Notes under the pieces: generated by a model
Database searches by the model: none
The model's input: only the letters and a program-made list of their open reading frames with translations
Told to the model about the DNA's origin: nothing
From: Methylobacterium sp. E-065
GTDB taxonomy: Bacteria > Pseudomonadota > Alphaproteobacteria > Rhizobiales > Beijerinckiaceae
DNA length: 64,000 nt
Reading direction: 5' to 3'
Assembly (NCBI RefSeq): GCF_022829605.1
Contig: NZ_JAKSYD010000230.1
Coordinates: 1-64,000 of the forward strand
Translations under genes and position numbers: made by a program
Part shown: in pieces, positions 9,286 to 17,935 of the stretch
How the letters are laid out: every line of letters begins with the position of its first letter
Position numbering within the stretch: position 1 is the stretch's first letter

Positions 9286-10566
9286 TCAGGCTGTGAGCGC
9301 CCCGTCCAGATCCTCGATGAGATCCGCCGGATCCTCCAGGCCGATCGACAGCCGCACAACATCCGGCCCCGCCCCCGCGGCGGTCTTCTGCGCGTCGGTG
9401 AGCTGGCGGTGTGTCGTCGAGGCCGGGTGGATGATCAGCGAGCGCGTGTCGCCGATATTGGCCAGGTGCGAGAACAGCTGGAGGTTGGAGACGAGCTTCA
9501 CGCCCGCCTCGTAGCCGCCCTTCAGGCCGAAGGTGAAGACCGCGCCGGCGCCGTTCGGCGTGTAGCGCTTGGCCAGTTGGTGGTAGCGGTCGGTCTCCAG
9601 GCCCGGGTAGCTCACCCACGACACCGCCGGGTGCTGGACCAGGTGCTTGGCAACCGTCAGGGCGTTGTCGGAATGGCGCTGCATCCGCAGCGGCAGCGTC
9701 TCGATGCCGTTGAGGATCAGGAAGGCGTTGAAGGGCGACAGCGCTGGCCCGAGGTCGCGCAGGCCCAGCACCCGGCAGGCGATCGCGAAGCCGAAATTGC
9801 CGAACGTCTCGGCGAGCACCATCCCGGAATATTCCGGCCGCGGCTCGCTCATCATCGGGTAGCGGGCATCCCCGGCCCATTGGAACGTGCCGCCGTCGAC
9901 GATCAGGCCGCCGATCGAATTGCCGTGGCCGCCGAGGAATTTGGTGGCCGAATGAACGATGATGTCGGCCCCGTGCTCGAAGGGCCGGATCAGGTACGGC
10001 GTCGCCATGGTGTTGTCGACGACGAGCGGGATGTTGTGCTTCTTGGCGATCTGCGACAGCGCCGCGATGTCGGTGATGACGCCGCCCGGATTGGCGATCG
10101 ACTCGCCGAAGATCGCCTTGGTGCGCGGCGTGATGGCCGCCTCGAACGAGGCCGGATCGTCGTTCTCGGCCCAGGCCACCGACCAACCGAAGTTCTTGTA
10201 CGAGTGATTGAACTGATTGATCGAGCCGCCGTAGAGCTTGTTCGAAGCCACGAACTCGTCGCCCGGCTGCATCAAGGCGTGCATGGTCAGGAACTCGGCC
10301 GCGTGACCAGACGCGACAGCGAGGGCCGCCGTCCCGCCTTCGAGGGCGGCGATACGCTCCTCCAGCACGGCGTTGGTCGGGTTGGTGATCCGCGTGTAGA
10401 TGTTGCCGAACGCCTGAAGACCGAACAGCGAGGCGGCGTGATCGACGTCGTCGAACACGAAGCTCGTGGTCTGATAGATCGGCGTTGCCCGCGCGCCCGT
10501 GGCGGCGTCGGGTGCGGCGCCCGCGTGGATCGCCAGCGTGTTGAAGCCGGGCAGGCGGTCGGTCAT
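9286..10566 (-). CDS. metY: O-acetylhomoserine sulfhydrylase (MetY-type)
   Basis: 426 residues, the usual length for this class of the Cys/Met-metabolism PLP family. ATG 10566 has GGAGGAG about eight bases upstream. Landmarks are TTSFVFDDVDHAASLFGLQ at the start, YTRITNPTNAVLEERIAALE, VVDNTMATPYL, and the PLP-binding lysine in SATKFLGGHG near residue 207. It joins O-acetylhomoserine with sulfide to give homocysteine in the cytoplasm, or with methanethiol to give methionine. The 100-base leader was examined for a SAM-II riboswitch, common before met genes in this group, and no convincing match was seen. The gene stands alone. Confidence 0.93.
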   Translation of the reverse strand: MTDRLPGFNTLAIHAGAAPDAATGARATPIYQTTSFVFDDVDHAASLFGLQAFGNIYTRITNPTNAVLEERIAALEGGTAALAVASGHAAEFLTMHALMQPGDEFVASNKLYGGSINQFNHSYKNFGWSVAWAENDDPASFEAAITPRTKAIFGESIANPGGVITDIAALSQIAKKHNIPLVVDNTMATPYLIRPFEHGADIIVHSATKFLGGHGNSIGGLIVDGGTFQWAGDARYPMMSEPRPEYSGMVLAETFGNFGFAIACRVLGLRDLGPALSPFNAFLILNGIETLPLRMQRHSDNALTVAKHLVQHPAVSWVSYPGLETDRYHQLAKRYTPNGAGAVFTFGLKGGYEAGVKLVSNLQLFSHLANIGDTRSLIIHPASTTHRQLTDAQKTAAGAGPDVVRLSIGLEDPADLIEDLDGALTA

Positions 10567-10672
10567 CGTCGTGTCTCCTCCAGGCAGGCGAGCCTCTACG
10601 CCCGTGCAGGAGCAGGGCGCAAGAGATCACGCAATGGGGTATCGGCCGGGTGTTGGCCCCAGCTTCGAACGG

Positions 10673-10888
10673 CTACGCGTCCGGTGACGGGCCGATATCG
10701 ACGTGCGGCTGGCCGGCCTCCACGAGGGCGCGGTCCACGGCCTCGATGGCCACGAGGGTCCGGGTCAGGTCCTCGGACATGGAGATCGGCGCCACGTCGA
10801 GGCCGCCGATCCTGCGGGCGATGGCGTTCCGCTGACGTGCCAGCGACGCGCGGGCACGATTGAGATCCTGTACTTCGTCGGCGGTCAT
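10673..10888 (-). CDS. Small hypothetical protein
   Basis: 71 residues from ATG 10888, which has GGAAAGGAAG eight bases before it; a TTG at 10921 overlapping the upstream gene is an alternative start. The sequence is helical and charged (MTADEVQDLNRARASLARQR), with a basic middle and acidic end. It follows the next upstream small gene by 29 bases, so the two are probably co-transcribed. No family recognised. Confidence 0.6.
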   Translation of the reverse strand: MTADEVQDLNRARASLARQRNAIARRIGGLDVAPISMSEDLTRTLVAIEAVDRALVEAGQPHVDIGPSPDA

Positions 10889-10917
10889 CCGCACTTCCTT
10901 TCCGAAACTCGTGCCGG

Positions 10918-11160
10918 TCAATCCCCAGGCGTCCAGTCGATATCAGGCCGCTGCGCCAGCATGCGATCGAGATAATCGGCCACCGCCTGGGCTCCGTCGG
11001 TGTGCATCATCGCGACGGGATGGGCGAGATAGGCGCGGGCCAGATCCAGAGGGATCTTGTCGGACTGGAGGGCGCTCAGAACCTCGTCGATGAAGGCGTC
11101 GTTGGCCTCGTTGAAGTCGTTCGAGAGCTTCTTTCGATCATTCAAGGCTTTGATCGCCAT
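10918..11160 (-). CDS. Small hypothetical protein
   Basis: 80 residues from ATG 11160, supported by AAGGAG about 12 bases upstream. It is hydrophilic and probably all-helical (MAIKALNDRKKLSNDFNEAN), without signal or membrane segment. It is first of a two-gene unit with the 71-residue gene downstream. No family recognised. Confidence 0.65.
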   Translation of the reverse strand: MAIKALNDRKKLSNDFNEANDAFIDEVLSALQSDKIPLDLARAYLAHPVAMMHTDGAQAVADYLDRMLAQRPDIDWTPGD

Positions 11161-11338
11161 GCCGTGCTCTTGCTCCTTCACTGGGGGCAGGTTGGCCCTC
11201 CCGACCGTTCGAACGGGATAGGGCATCGTGCGTTCCGTTGACAGGACGCCGCCCGCCGGGGACGCGACGCGGTGCATCTCGGTAACCGTGCATATCGTGT
11301 TTTTGGAGCGGAAGCGTCGCCGGGCGCGTTAACGCAGC

Positions 11339-11530
11339 ATGTCGATGCCTGCTTCACAGACCCACACCGTTGAAATCGTACCCTGCTCGGAGGGCTACCG
11401 CTGGGTCATCCGCACGCGGGGCGGCGCCGTCGTGGAAGCCTCGCCCTACGCTTTCGTGACCTCGAACGGTGCGCGCATCTCGGGCGAGTGCTGGAAGCGC
11501 GAGCATTTCAACGACGCCTCGGGCGATTAG
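11339..11530 (+). CDS. Small hypothetical protein
   Basis: 63 residues from ATG 11339. The pattern HTVEIVPCSEGYRWVIRTRG then VVEASPYAFVTSNGARISG suggests a short beta-rich fold, loosely like DUF1508/YegP repeats, but the match is weak. It stands alone between divergent neighbours. Confidence 0.6.
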   Translation: MSMPASQTHTVEIVPCSEGYRWVIRTRGGAVVEASPYAFVTSNGARISGECWKREHFNDASGD

Positions 11531-11928
11531 ACCACTTTTGCCCCAGGAAGATTGAGAACGGCGGCATACCGAAGGGGCCCCCGCCCGGTGCGGCGTGATC
11601 GAGCACAGGCCCTCGCTTTCAAGCATTGCCCTCGATCCGCGACAGTCGACCGCGCTGCTGGTGCAGCCGCGGCTTTGCTTGCTGGACCCTGCGAGCCAAC
11701 GACTCAATCCCTGCGTGTATTTTACTGCGGAAGATGCACCCAGTGTATGCAGCCCCTCCGACGCGCTTTGCCATGCACACCCATACTAGTATTATATCAT
11801 ACAGGCCGCTGTGTATTAGCGGAAGGATTGATTAATCATCGATCCACTGTATCGCCGTCTTTGTCTGATTCTTAATCGGCCGATCCCACCATAGCGTCAC
11901 GTTTGATTGGCAGGTTCGGGCACACGCA
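11531..11928. other. Intergenic region, AT-rich at its right end
   Basis: No gene with a credible start is seen. From about 11715 the GC content falls and the sequence holds a small hairpin (CCGCT...AGCGG near 11804-11820) and the palindrome TGATTAATCA near 11828. This is the likely promoter region of the HerA-type ATPase that starts at 11929. Confidence 0.5.
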
Positions 11929-13758
11929 ATGGTGAACGGTGACGGCATGGACCGGGACGAGGTTCCGGCGGCGCAGATGGGTTCGGTTACGTCGATCGAG
12001 GGTTCGAAGGTTCATCTCGAACTCGCCGGACAGAACGGCCGGCCGCACGTGCGGGCAACCGTCGGCAATTTCGTCCGGATCGAGGCTGGCGCCGCACTCC
12101 TGATCGGGATCATCACGACACTCTCGTCGGGCGGTGATCGGTCCGGACAGCGGGGCGCCTATGCGAGCATCGATCTCCTCGGGGAGATCCTGTCGGATAA
12201 CGGGACCAAGCGGTTTCGCCGGGGCGTGACCTGCTACCCCGCCATCGGGGATGCGGTCGACCTGCTCGCTGCGGGAGATCTGCGGATCCTCTATCAGGTT
12301 TCATCGGCGAACATGGCCCCGGTGGGGGCGCTGTATCAGGATCCGGACACGCCGGCCTGCATCAAGGTCGAGGATCTACTCACGAAACACTTCGCGGTGC
12401 TCGGCACCACCGGTGTCGGCAAGTCGAGCGGCGTTGCCGTCATCCTCGACCAGGTGATGCGGTCCCAGCAGGCGGTGCGCATCTTCCTGCTGGACGTTCA
12501 CAACGAATACGCGGCCTGCTTCGAAGAGCATGCGAGCGTCATCAGCCCGCGCAATCTCAAGCTGCCCTTCTGGCTGTTCAATCTCGAGGAGATCGCCGAC
12601 GTCATCTACGGTGGCCGCTCACCGATCGATGAGGAGATCGAGATCCTGGCGGAAGTCATCCCGCTGGCGAAGAGCAAGTACGCGCAGTACAAGGAGGCCA
12701 GCGACAGGCAGATCGTCAAGCGTACCATCGGCAAGAGCTCCGGCTACACCGTCGATACGCCGGTCCCTTACATGCTTCAGGATCTGATCGCCCTGATCGA
12801 CGAGCGGATGGGGCGCCTGGAGAACCGCGTCGGGCGGATGCACTACCACCGCCTGATCACGCGCATCGAGGCGATCCGCAACGATCCGCGCTACGGCTTC
12901 ATGTTCGAGAACGCCAATGTCGGTGGCGACATGATGGGCGAGATCCTGGCACACCTGTTCCGGCTCGATCCGGACGGGCGCCCGATGACGATCATGCAGC
13001 TCGCCGGGCTCCCCATGGAGGTGGTCGACGCCGTCGTCTGCGTCCTGTGCCGTCTGGCCTTCGAGTTCGGGATCTGGAGCGAGGGCGCGATCCCGCTGCT
13101 GTTCGTGTGCGAGGAGGCTCACCGCTACGCGTCCGCCGACCGTTCCATCGGCTTCACCCCGACTCGCCGCGCCCTGTCGCGGATCGCCCGCGAGGGCCGC
13201 AAGCACGGCGTGTATCTGGGACTCGTCACCCAACGGCCGGCGGAACTCGATCCGACGATCATGTCCCAGTGCAGCACGCTCTTCGCCATGCGGATGACCA
13301 ACGATCGCGACCAGGCTTTCCTGGCCGCGGCGGTCTCCGATGCGGTGAACCTGCTCACCTTCGTGCCGTCGCTCGGGACCGGCGAGGTGATCGCCTTCGG
13401 CGAGGGCGTGCCGATGCCGGTGCGGATGAAGTTCGCCGCCCTGCCCCCGGAGCGCCAGCCGCGCAACGACATGAGCGGGCGGGCTTCCGACCACGGCGAC
13501 GCGATCGCCGGCGCGGCCTTCGTGGGCGCGGTGGTCGAACGCTGGCGGGGTGCCACCATGAGCAAGGCCAGCGGGCTCGATTCAGCGGACCAATCCGCAA
13601 GCCCGCGCCTCGCCCGGGAACCGAGTGCCGAGGGCAGCAACGGCGCCGCGCTCGACCAAGTGCACCGTCGCCTGCTCCGTCGTCCCCTCGAAGGCGCGGA
13701 TGCCGCAGCCGCCGAGTCGGGCCTGCGCGCGCCCAAGACGCTCTGGCAGCAGGGCTGA
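11929..13758 (+). CDS. HerA-type hexameric ATPase (DUF87 family)
   Basis: 609 residues. The first 120 form a beta-rich HAS-barrel-like part (MGSVTSIEGSKVHLEL...VGNFVRI). Walker A GTTGVGKSS lies near residue 159-167, Walker B with the HerA-type glutamate in LLFVCEEAHRY near 390-400, and a sensor-like LVTQRPAELDPTIMSQC further on. The last 80 residues are low-complexity. HerA proteins are DNA-translocating hexamers that in archaea act with the NurA nuclease; bacterial members also occur with Sir2 or other effectors in phage defence. Here no nuclease gene is next to it. Instead the stop is one base before the GTG of a PAS-GGDEF-EAL gene, so the pair must be co-translated. Confidence 0.85.
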   Translation: MVNGDGMDRDEVPAAQMGSVTSIEGSKVHLELAGQNGRPHVRATVGNFVRIEAGAALLIGIITTLSSGGDRSGQRGAYASIDLLGEILSDNGTKRFRRGVTCYPAIGDAVDLLAAGDLRILYQVSSANMAPVGALYQDPDTPACIKVEDLLTKHFAVLGTTGVGKSSGVAVILDQVMRSQQAVRIFLLDVHNEYAACFEEHASVISPRNLKLPFWLFNLEEIADVIYGGRSPIDEEIEILAEVIPLAKSKYAQYKEASDRQIVKRTIGKSSGYTVDTPVPYMLQDLIALIDERMGRLENRVGRMHYHRLITRIEAIRNDPRYGFMFENANVGGDMMGEILAHLFRLDPDGRPMTIMQLAGLPMEVVDAVVCVLCRLAFEFGIWSEGAIPLLFVCEEAHRYASADRSIGFTPTRRALSRIAREGRKHGVYLGLVTQRPAELDPTIMSQCSTLFAMRMTNDRDQAFLAAAVSDAVNLLTFVPSLGTGEVIAFGEGVPMPVRMKFAALPPERQPRNDMSGRASDHGDAIAGAAFVGAVVERWRGATMSKASGLDSADQSASPRLAREPSAEGSNGAALDQVHRRLLRRPLEGADAAAAESGLRAPKTLWQQG

Positions 13759-13759
13759 C

Positions 13760-15424
13760 GTGAGCACGTCCGCGCCCCGACATCGCCAGAGCCTGCTGGA
13801 AGCCGCCATCCAGGCGCTTCCGGTCGGCGTCGTGGTCCACGACGAGCGAGGGCTCTGCATCCTGGCCAACGACGCCGCCCGTGCTCTGGGATCGCGGGCG
13901 ATCGACGACCTCTCGGCCAGCGCCTTCGACAGCCCCGACGCCGCGATCATCGCGGAGATCGGCGATTTCGTCGTCGAGGCGCAGGCGCAGGCGGTCGCCA
14001 CCGAGGCGGATACCTACACGCTCACCACCCTCACGGATGTCACGCACCATCACGACATGCAGCGCGATCTCATCGCGCGGGCCTTCATCGACGCGCTGAC
14101 CGGACTGCCCAACCGGACGATGTTCGAGCAGAGCATCGAGGAACTCATCGTCGGAGCCGGCCCGGACGACCGCTTCGCCCTGGCCTTCATCGATCTCGAC
14201 AACTTCAAGCACATCAACGACTATTACAGCCACGCCGCGGGCGACGCCCTCTTGCGCAAGGTGGCTGACCGCATCCGCGGTACGCTGCGCCCGAGCGACA
14301 TGCTCGCCCGGATCGGCGGCGACGAGTTCGTGTTGCTGCTCAGCCCGGTGGCCGATCGGGACGCCACCCTGGCTTCGGTGCTCGATATCTCGGACCGCCT
14401 GAAGCAGCCGTTCTTCATCGACGACCACGAGATCTTCGCCTCGGCGTCGATGGGACTGAGCCTGTTTCCGGAACACGGCACGACCTACGAGATCCTGCGC
14501 CGGCAGGCCGACAATGCGATGTATCGGGTGAAGGGTGGGGTGAAGGGCGGCGTCAGCGTCTTCGAGGAGACGATGAGCCACGCCGCCACGGCCCGCATGG
14601 CCGTGGAGCAGCGCCTGCGGCTCGCGATCCGCGACCGGTGCTTCTGCTGCGCCTTCCAGCCGAAGGTCGACATGCGGACGCACGCGGTGATGGGCGTCGA
14701 GGTTCTGCTGCGCTGGCGGGACGAGCTTGGGATGATCCAGGCTCCCGGCGACTTCATCGAGCTGGCGATCGAACTCGGTCTCATCAACGAGATCACCCTG
14801 CAGGTCCTGACCGAGACCGTGCAGACCATGCCGGACATCGACGAGGTGTTCGGGCCGGATGTCACGGTGAGCCTCAACATCGCCGCCAAGCAGGCCTGCG
14901 ACGTGCCGTTCATGTCGGCTTTCTGCGACGCGCTCGGGGCGACGGGCATGGCCCGGCGCTTCGTGCTGGAACTGACCGAGGAGGCCTTCTTCACCAAGGG
15001 CAGCTTTCAGCGCGAGGTTCTTCCGCGCATCCGCGCCATCGGCGCCCGGGTGTCGATCGACGATTTCGGCGTGGGCTATTCCTCGCTCGCGGCGCTGGCG
15101 GAAATCACCGCGGATGAACTGAAGATCGACCGGTCCTTCATCACCGATATCGACAAGCGGCCCCGCAGCCAGATCGTCCTGAAGGCGATCGAATCGCTCG
15201 GGATGGCCCTCGGCATGTCGGTGGTCGCCGAGGGCGTCGAGACCTTCGAGGAGGTCGCCTACCTGCTGGGCGCCACGCAGATCCGCTGTGCGCAGGGCTA
15301 TTATTACGCCAAGCCTCAGTTGATCGAGCAGATCCGGCAGGGGGAACAGCGGATGTCGGTGCCGCGTACCTCCCAGAGCCGCGGCTCGGATTTCCGCTCG
15401 CCGAGCCTGTTGCGGCGGGCCTGA
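13760..15424 (+). CDS. PAS-GGDEF-EAL protein (c-di-GMP cyclase/phosphodiesterase)
   Basis: 554 residues from GTG 13760, one base after the stop of the HerA-type ATPase gene; the short gap favours this start. A PAS-like segment (ALPVGVVVHDERGLCILAND) fills roughly 10-100. The GGDEF domain has an intact RIGGDEF motif near 186 and an inhibitory RxxD site (RPSD) five residues before it. The EAL domain shows EVLLRW near 313, DDFGVGYSSL near 433 and EGVET near 490. All three are close to catalytic consensus, so either synthesis or breakdown of c-di-GMP is possible. No membrane span is seen. A hairpin terminator follows, so the operon is just these two genes. Confidence 0.92.
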   Translation: MSTSAPRHRQSLLEAAIQALPVGVVVHDERGLCILANDAARALGSRAIDDLSASAFDSPDAAIIAEIGDFVVEAQAQAVATEADTYTLTTLTDVTHHHDMQRDLIARAFIDALTGLPNRTMFEQSIEELIVGAGPDDRFALAFIDLDNFKHINDYYSHAAGDALLRKVADRIRGTLRPSDMLARIGGDEFVLLLSPVADRDATLASVLDISDRLKQPFFIDDHEIFASASMGLSLFPEHGTTYEILRRQADNAMYRVKGGVKGGVSVFEETMSHAATARMAVEQRLRLAIRDRCFCCAFQPKVDMRTHAVMGVEVLLRWRDELGMIQAPGDFIELAIELGLINEITLQVLTETVQTMPDIDEVFGPDVTVSLNIAAKQACDVPFMSAFCDALGATGMARRFVLELTEEAFFTKGSFQREVLPRIRAIGARVSIDDFGVGYSSLAALAEITADELKIDRSFITDIDKRPRSQIVLKAIESLGMALGMSVVAEGVETFEEVAYLLGATQIRCAQGYYYAKPQLIEQIRQGEQRMSVPRTSQSRGSDFRSPSLLRRA

Positions 15425-15438
15425 CGGGTGTGATGCGG

Positions 15439-15468
15439 CGGGACGACCGGTTGCTGCCGGTCGTCCCG
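15439..15468 (+). terminator. Hairpin terminator after the HerA/GGDEF-EAL pair
   Basis: Perfect 12-bp arms CGGGACGACCGG (15439-15450) and CCGGTCGTCCCG (15457-15468) with a 6-base loop, 15 bases after the stop. No T run follows. Confidence 0.75.
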
Positions 15469-15693
15469 AGAGCGCGTCCGGTCGGATGGCCGTCGGAACC
15501 GGCCGTTCTAGCCTCGGCCGACTGCCGGCCTGAGCGGTCGGGGCCATCGCGCGGCGCAGTCGCGGCCACGTGCCGAACCCGTGCACCGCTGCGCGCCGCC
15601 TCAAGAGGCGCGTCGGTCATCGCTTCCTGGACGACCAGAAACGACAAAGGCAGCACGGAGGCGGCCTTGTGAACGCACGTATGGTTGGAAAAC

Positions 15694-15740
15694 TGGAGCG
15701 GGCGAAGGGATTCGAACCCTCGACCCCAACCTTGGCAAGG
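15694..15740 (-). other. 3' fragment of tRNA-Gly(GCC); probable att site at the left edge of a genomic island
   Basis: On the minus strand the 47 bases run from the anticodon loop (CCTTGCCAAGG, anticodon GCC) through the variable loop and a T arm (GAGGGTTCGAATCCCTT) to CGCCCGCTCCA, including an encoded CCA. The 5' half is missing: bases right of 15740 do not form the D arm or the 5' acceptor strand. Loss of everything before the anticodon loop is the signature of a duplicated att core left by a tyrosine recombinase using a tRNA gene. Since the 5' side of the fragment points right, the element should lie to the right, with the intact tRNA-Gly at its far end. No second copy was found in this window. 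Confidence 0.75.
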
Positions 15741-15886
15741 CTCTCACCCCGCCGCAACTTTCCTAGGGACCGGCGTCCGGCCCGTCAATTCCCATGCAAC
15801 GCCGTTCGATTGGATCGAGCGCCATGCACGGCCATGCGGGCCGGATTTCGTAATTGCGGGGCCATTCCGGGACCCCGCTCCGGGCG

Positions 15887-16333
15887 TCAGATATACACGT
15901 ACCGCCCATCCTTCAGACGCATCCGGATCCCCAGGACGACGACGAAGGCTCCCGGCAGGATCTGGAACAGGTAGCTCACCAGGTACAGCCAGGGCGCGCC
16001 GGCCATCGCGGACATGATCGCCTCCGCGGTGGATCCGACCAGCATGAGGCCGGAGCCGAGGATGAGCGCGTCGAGGCTGTAAGCCCGCTTTGGCTGCGGC
16101 TCGGTCCTCAGGATCCCGCCGACGCTCCACCAGCAGCCGAGAGCATGCCGGAGCTGATCGAGCTTGGTGTCGCAGTCGGCGAGGTGCGATGACCACTCCT
16201 CGGCGTAGGACTCCCGCTTGCCCTCCGGCAGCCGGGCGGCCGCCTTGCGGATGAGGAAGCGGGCGAGCCTCGGGCAGCGGTCGTAGAGGTCCGCGCCCAG
16301 GATGTTCATGAGCAGCCCGATCAGGAGTTCCAT
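15887..16333 (-). CDS. Small membrane protein coupled to a PadR regulator
   Basis: 148 residues from ATG 16333, which overlaps the last 13 bases of the padR-like gene, so translation is coupled. The first 90 residues are soluble and charged (RLPEGKRESYAEEWSSHLAD). Two hydrophobic segments follow near 90-113 (LILGSGLMLVGSTAEAIMSA) and 118-140 (LYLVSYLFQILPGAFVVVLG). Genes paired with PadR regulators often encode membrane proteins under that regulator's control. The family is not recognised. Confidence 0.65.
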   Translation of the reverse strand: MELLIGLLMNILGADLYDRCPRLARFLIRKAAARLPEGKRESYAEEWSSHLADCDTKLDQLRHALGCWWSVGGILRTEPQPKRAYSLDALILGSGLMLVGSTAEAIMSAMAGAPWLYLVSYLFQILPGAFVVVLGIRMRLKDGRYVYI

Positions 16334-16635
16334 GCGAGGGCTCCTTCCGGCGCGACCTGGTACTCGGCGAACGCGGCACGGGCCCGGGCGCGCCCTGCCA
16401 TCGTCAGCGTGTAGAACCGTCGCCTCGGCCTCCCGGCCTCGCTCGGTTCCACCTCCTCCCACTTCCCCTCGACCCAGCCGGCGGTCTCCAGCCGGGCGAG
16501 CATGGGGTACATCGTCCCCGACCCGATGCGGGCGGACTTGCTGATCTCCGCGCCCGACCTCCCCTCAAGGGGAGCCGAGAGCAGGAACTTGAGCGCGCGC
16601 AGGGTCGTGTCGGAGAGCCGGACGTCCTCAGCCAT
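16321..16635 (-). CDS. PadR-family transcriptional regulator
   Basis: 104 residues from ATG 16635, typical of the short PadR subgroup. The winged helix is clear: LKFLLSAPLEGRSGAEISKS, then SGTMYPMLARLETAGWVEGK, then RRRFYTLTMAGRARARAAF at the C-terminal helix. PadR proteins repress their own operon and are released by a ligand. A near-perfect palindrome lies nine bases before the start codon, consistent with autoregulation. The downstream overlapping membrane protein gene is the likely target. Confidence 0.88.
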   Translation of the reverse strand: MAEDVRLSDTTLRALKFLLSAPLEGRSGAEISKSARIGSGTMYPMLARLETAGWVEGKWEEVEPSEAGRPRRRFYTLTMAGRARARAAFAEYQVAPEGALAWNS

Positions 16636-16643
16636 GGTGTACC

Positions 16644-16679
16644 TCGAAAGTCGACATAGCCCCCTATATCGACTTTCGA
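16644..16679 (-). promoter_or_regulatory. Palindromic operator of the PadR operon
   Basis: The 16-base arms TCGAAAGTCGACATAG (16644-16659) and CTATATCGACTTTCGA (16664-16679) differ at one position and are separated by four bases. The site lies immediately upstream of the PadR start and should overlap its promoter. The length and symmetry fit a dimeric winged-helix repressor. Confidence 0.7.
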
Positions 16680-16723
16680 CTACGCTTGTCTAGTCCCTGG
16701 TCCTTCCGACGCAGGGCCCGCCC

Positions 16724-17083
16724 TCAGGCCAGTGTCGCGAGGTCGGCTTTGTCCTCCTCCGGCGCCGCCGGGGCCCACTCCATCCGGATCTCGGCCGCGC
16801 GGCGTTCCAGGTCCTCGGCCGCTCGGATCGCGAGACGCCGAGTGGGCTCGAACAGGGCATCGGGCACGGGGCGGGAGCCCGAAATCCACTGCGACACCTG
16901 CGCCTGGGTGATGCGCCGGCCCGCAACTTCCGAGAGCGCCGTCGCGAAGAAGCTCTGCCAGCGCGGCCCGAAGGCTCGCTCGCCGAGGCTGATGACGCCC
17001 CGTCGGATGAGGATTTGAGCCTCGGTCAAACCCGAGAGGTCGACCTTGGCCTCGCGGATCGGCTTGGGGAAATCGAAGGACAC
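16724..17083 (-). CDS. Small helix-turn-helix protein
   Basis: 119 residues from GTG 17083, with AGGAG upstream. The middle reads FFATALSEVAGRRITQAQVS then QWISGSRPVPD, a helix-turn-helix with the recognition helix at QAQVSQWISG, as in phage Cro/Xre-like proteins. The N-terminal KPIREAKVDLSG and acidic C-terminal tail (APEEDKADLATLA) have no known match. It lies among element-specific genes and may regulate them. Confidence 0.6.
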   Translation of the reverse strand: MSFDFPKPIREAKVDLSGLTEAQILIRRGVISLGERAFGPRWQSFFATALSEVAGRRITQAQVSQWISGSRPVPDALFEPTRRLAIRAAEDLERRAAEIRMEWAPAAPEEDKADLATLA

Positions 17084-17163
17084 GGTGCGGGCTCCTGCGC
17101 AGGACGGGCGTTTCAATTCTACACCGGCCGCCCCGTGATGGGGGGCCGGTGGAGGTGCAGGCT

Positions 17164-17853
17164 TCAGGCGGCCTCGACTTCGAGGAGGTTTTTGATCCCC
17201 CGGCGGATGCGCTCGGCGCCCTCGTGCAGGCCCTGGTCGTTGCCGGCCTTCCAGCCGAGGATCGCCATCTCGACCTCGCGGCGCGTGACGTCTCCGGGGA
17301 GCGAGAGGATCGGCCTGCCACCCACGCGGACTTGGATGCTCATGCCTCCCGGCGCGCCCCACGCCCACCACCCCTGACCGCGGACGTCGTACCCGGGGAA
17401 CTGGCCGATGCGATCGCACGCGACCTCCTCAAGATGGCGCACCTGCAGGTTTCGCAGAGTCGCAATCAAGTGCTCGCGTGCCTCCCAGCGGTCGTGGCCG
17501 GCGCGTCCGTGGCCGGTCATCCGAGCTACCTCTCCGACGAAGGTCCTGGCGGCGTAGACGGCCCTCTCAGCGGCCGTCCACTCGTCGTCCTCGGTCGACT
17601 GGCGCAGCGTCGGTGCCGCGGCGGCGTGCGGCTCCAGGGCGGCGGCGACGGTAGCGTGGTCGTCGGAGGTGCAGAAGTCGAACGTGAGGATCGCGGCAAC
17701 GGCGGGGTGCTCCGGGAAGGCGCGTTTGGCGGCGGCCCGACCCTCGGCGTCGATCGTGCCGAGGGCGCCGAACATGGCGTAGACGGTCGCGTCCTCGTCC
17801 CGGGACGGGGACGCGGCGAGCACGGCCTCGATGGCGGGGATGGCAGCTTTCAT
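17164..17853 (-). CDS. Hypothetical protein
   Basis: 229 residues from ATG 17853, supported by GGAAGGACC about nine bases upstream. It is soluble, alanine-rich at the N-terminus (MKAAIPAIEAVLAASPSRDE) and has a tryptophan-rich stretch GQGWWAWGAPGG near residue 165. No family is recognised. It lies in a run of minus-strand genes with short gaps that ends at the HTH gene. Confidence 0.6.
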   Translation of the reverse strand: MKAAIPAIEAVLAASPSRDEDATVYAMFGALGTIDAEGRAAAKRAFPEHPAVAAILTFDFCTSDDHATVAAALEPHAAAAPTLRQSTEDDEWTAAERAVYAARTFVGEVARMTGHGRAGHDRWEAREHLIATLRNLQVRHLEEVACDRIGQFPGYDVRGQGWWAWGAPGGMSIQVRVGGRPILSLPGDVTRREVEMAILGWKAGNDQGLHEGAERIRRGIKNLLEVEAA

Positions 17854-17935
17854 GGGTGTGGTCCTTCCGGAAGGGCTGGGTTCGGTCCTGAGGCCCGGGA
17901 TCGGGAGGTCTCTCACCCCTCCCGAGGGGCGGGCC

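Noticed and set aside
10567..10672. A SAM-II or SAM/SAH riboswitch before metY
   Set aside because: Leader was compared with remembered consensus elements; only a short GCGTGAT resemblance was seen, without the pseudoknot parts.
13355..15604. A 749-codon open frame on the minus strand opposite the HerA and GGDEF-EAL genes
   Set aside because: It mirrors two well-conserved plus-strand genes and has arginine/histidine-rich, family-less sequence; long antisense frames are normal at this GC content.
15694..15770. A complete tRNA-Gly gene
   Set aside because: The D arm and 5' acceptor strand are absent and the bases beyond the anticodon loop do not pair; only the 3' part is present.
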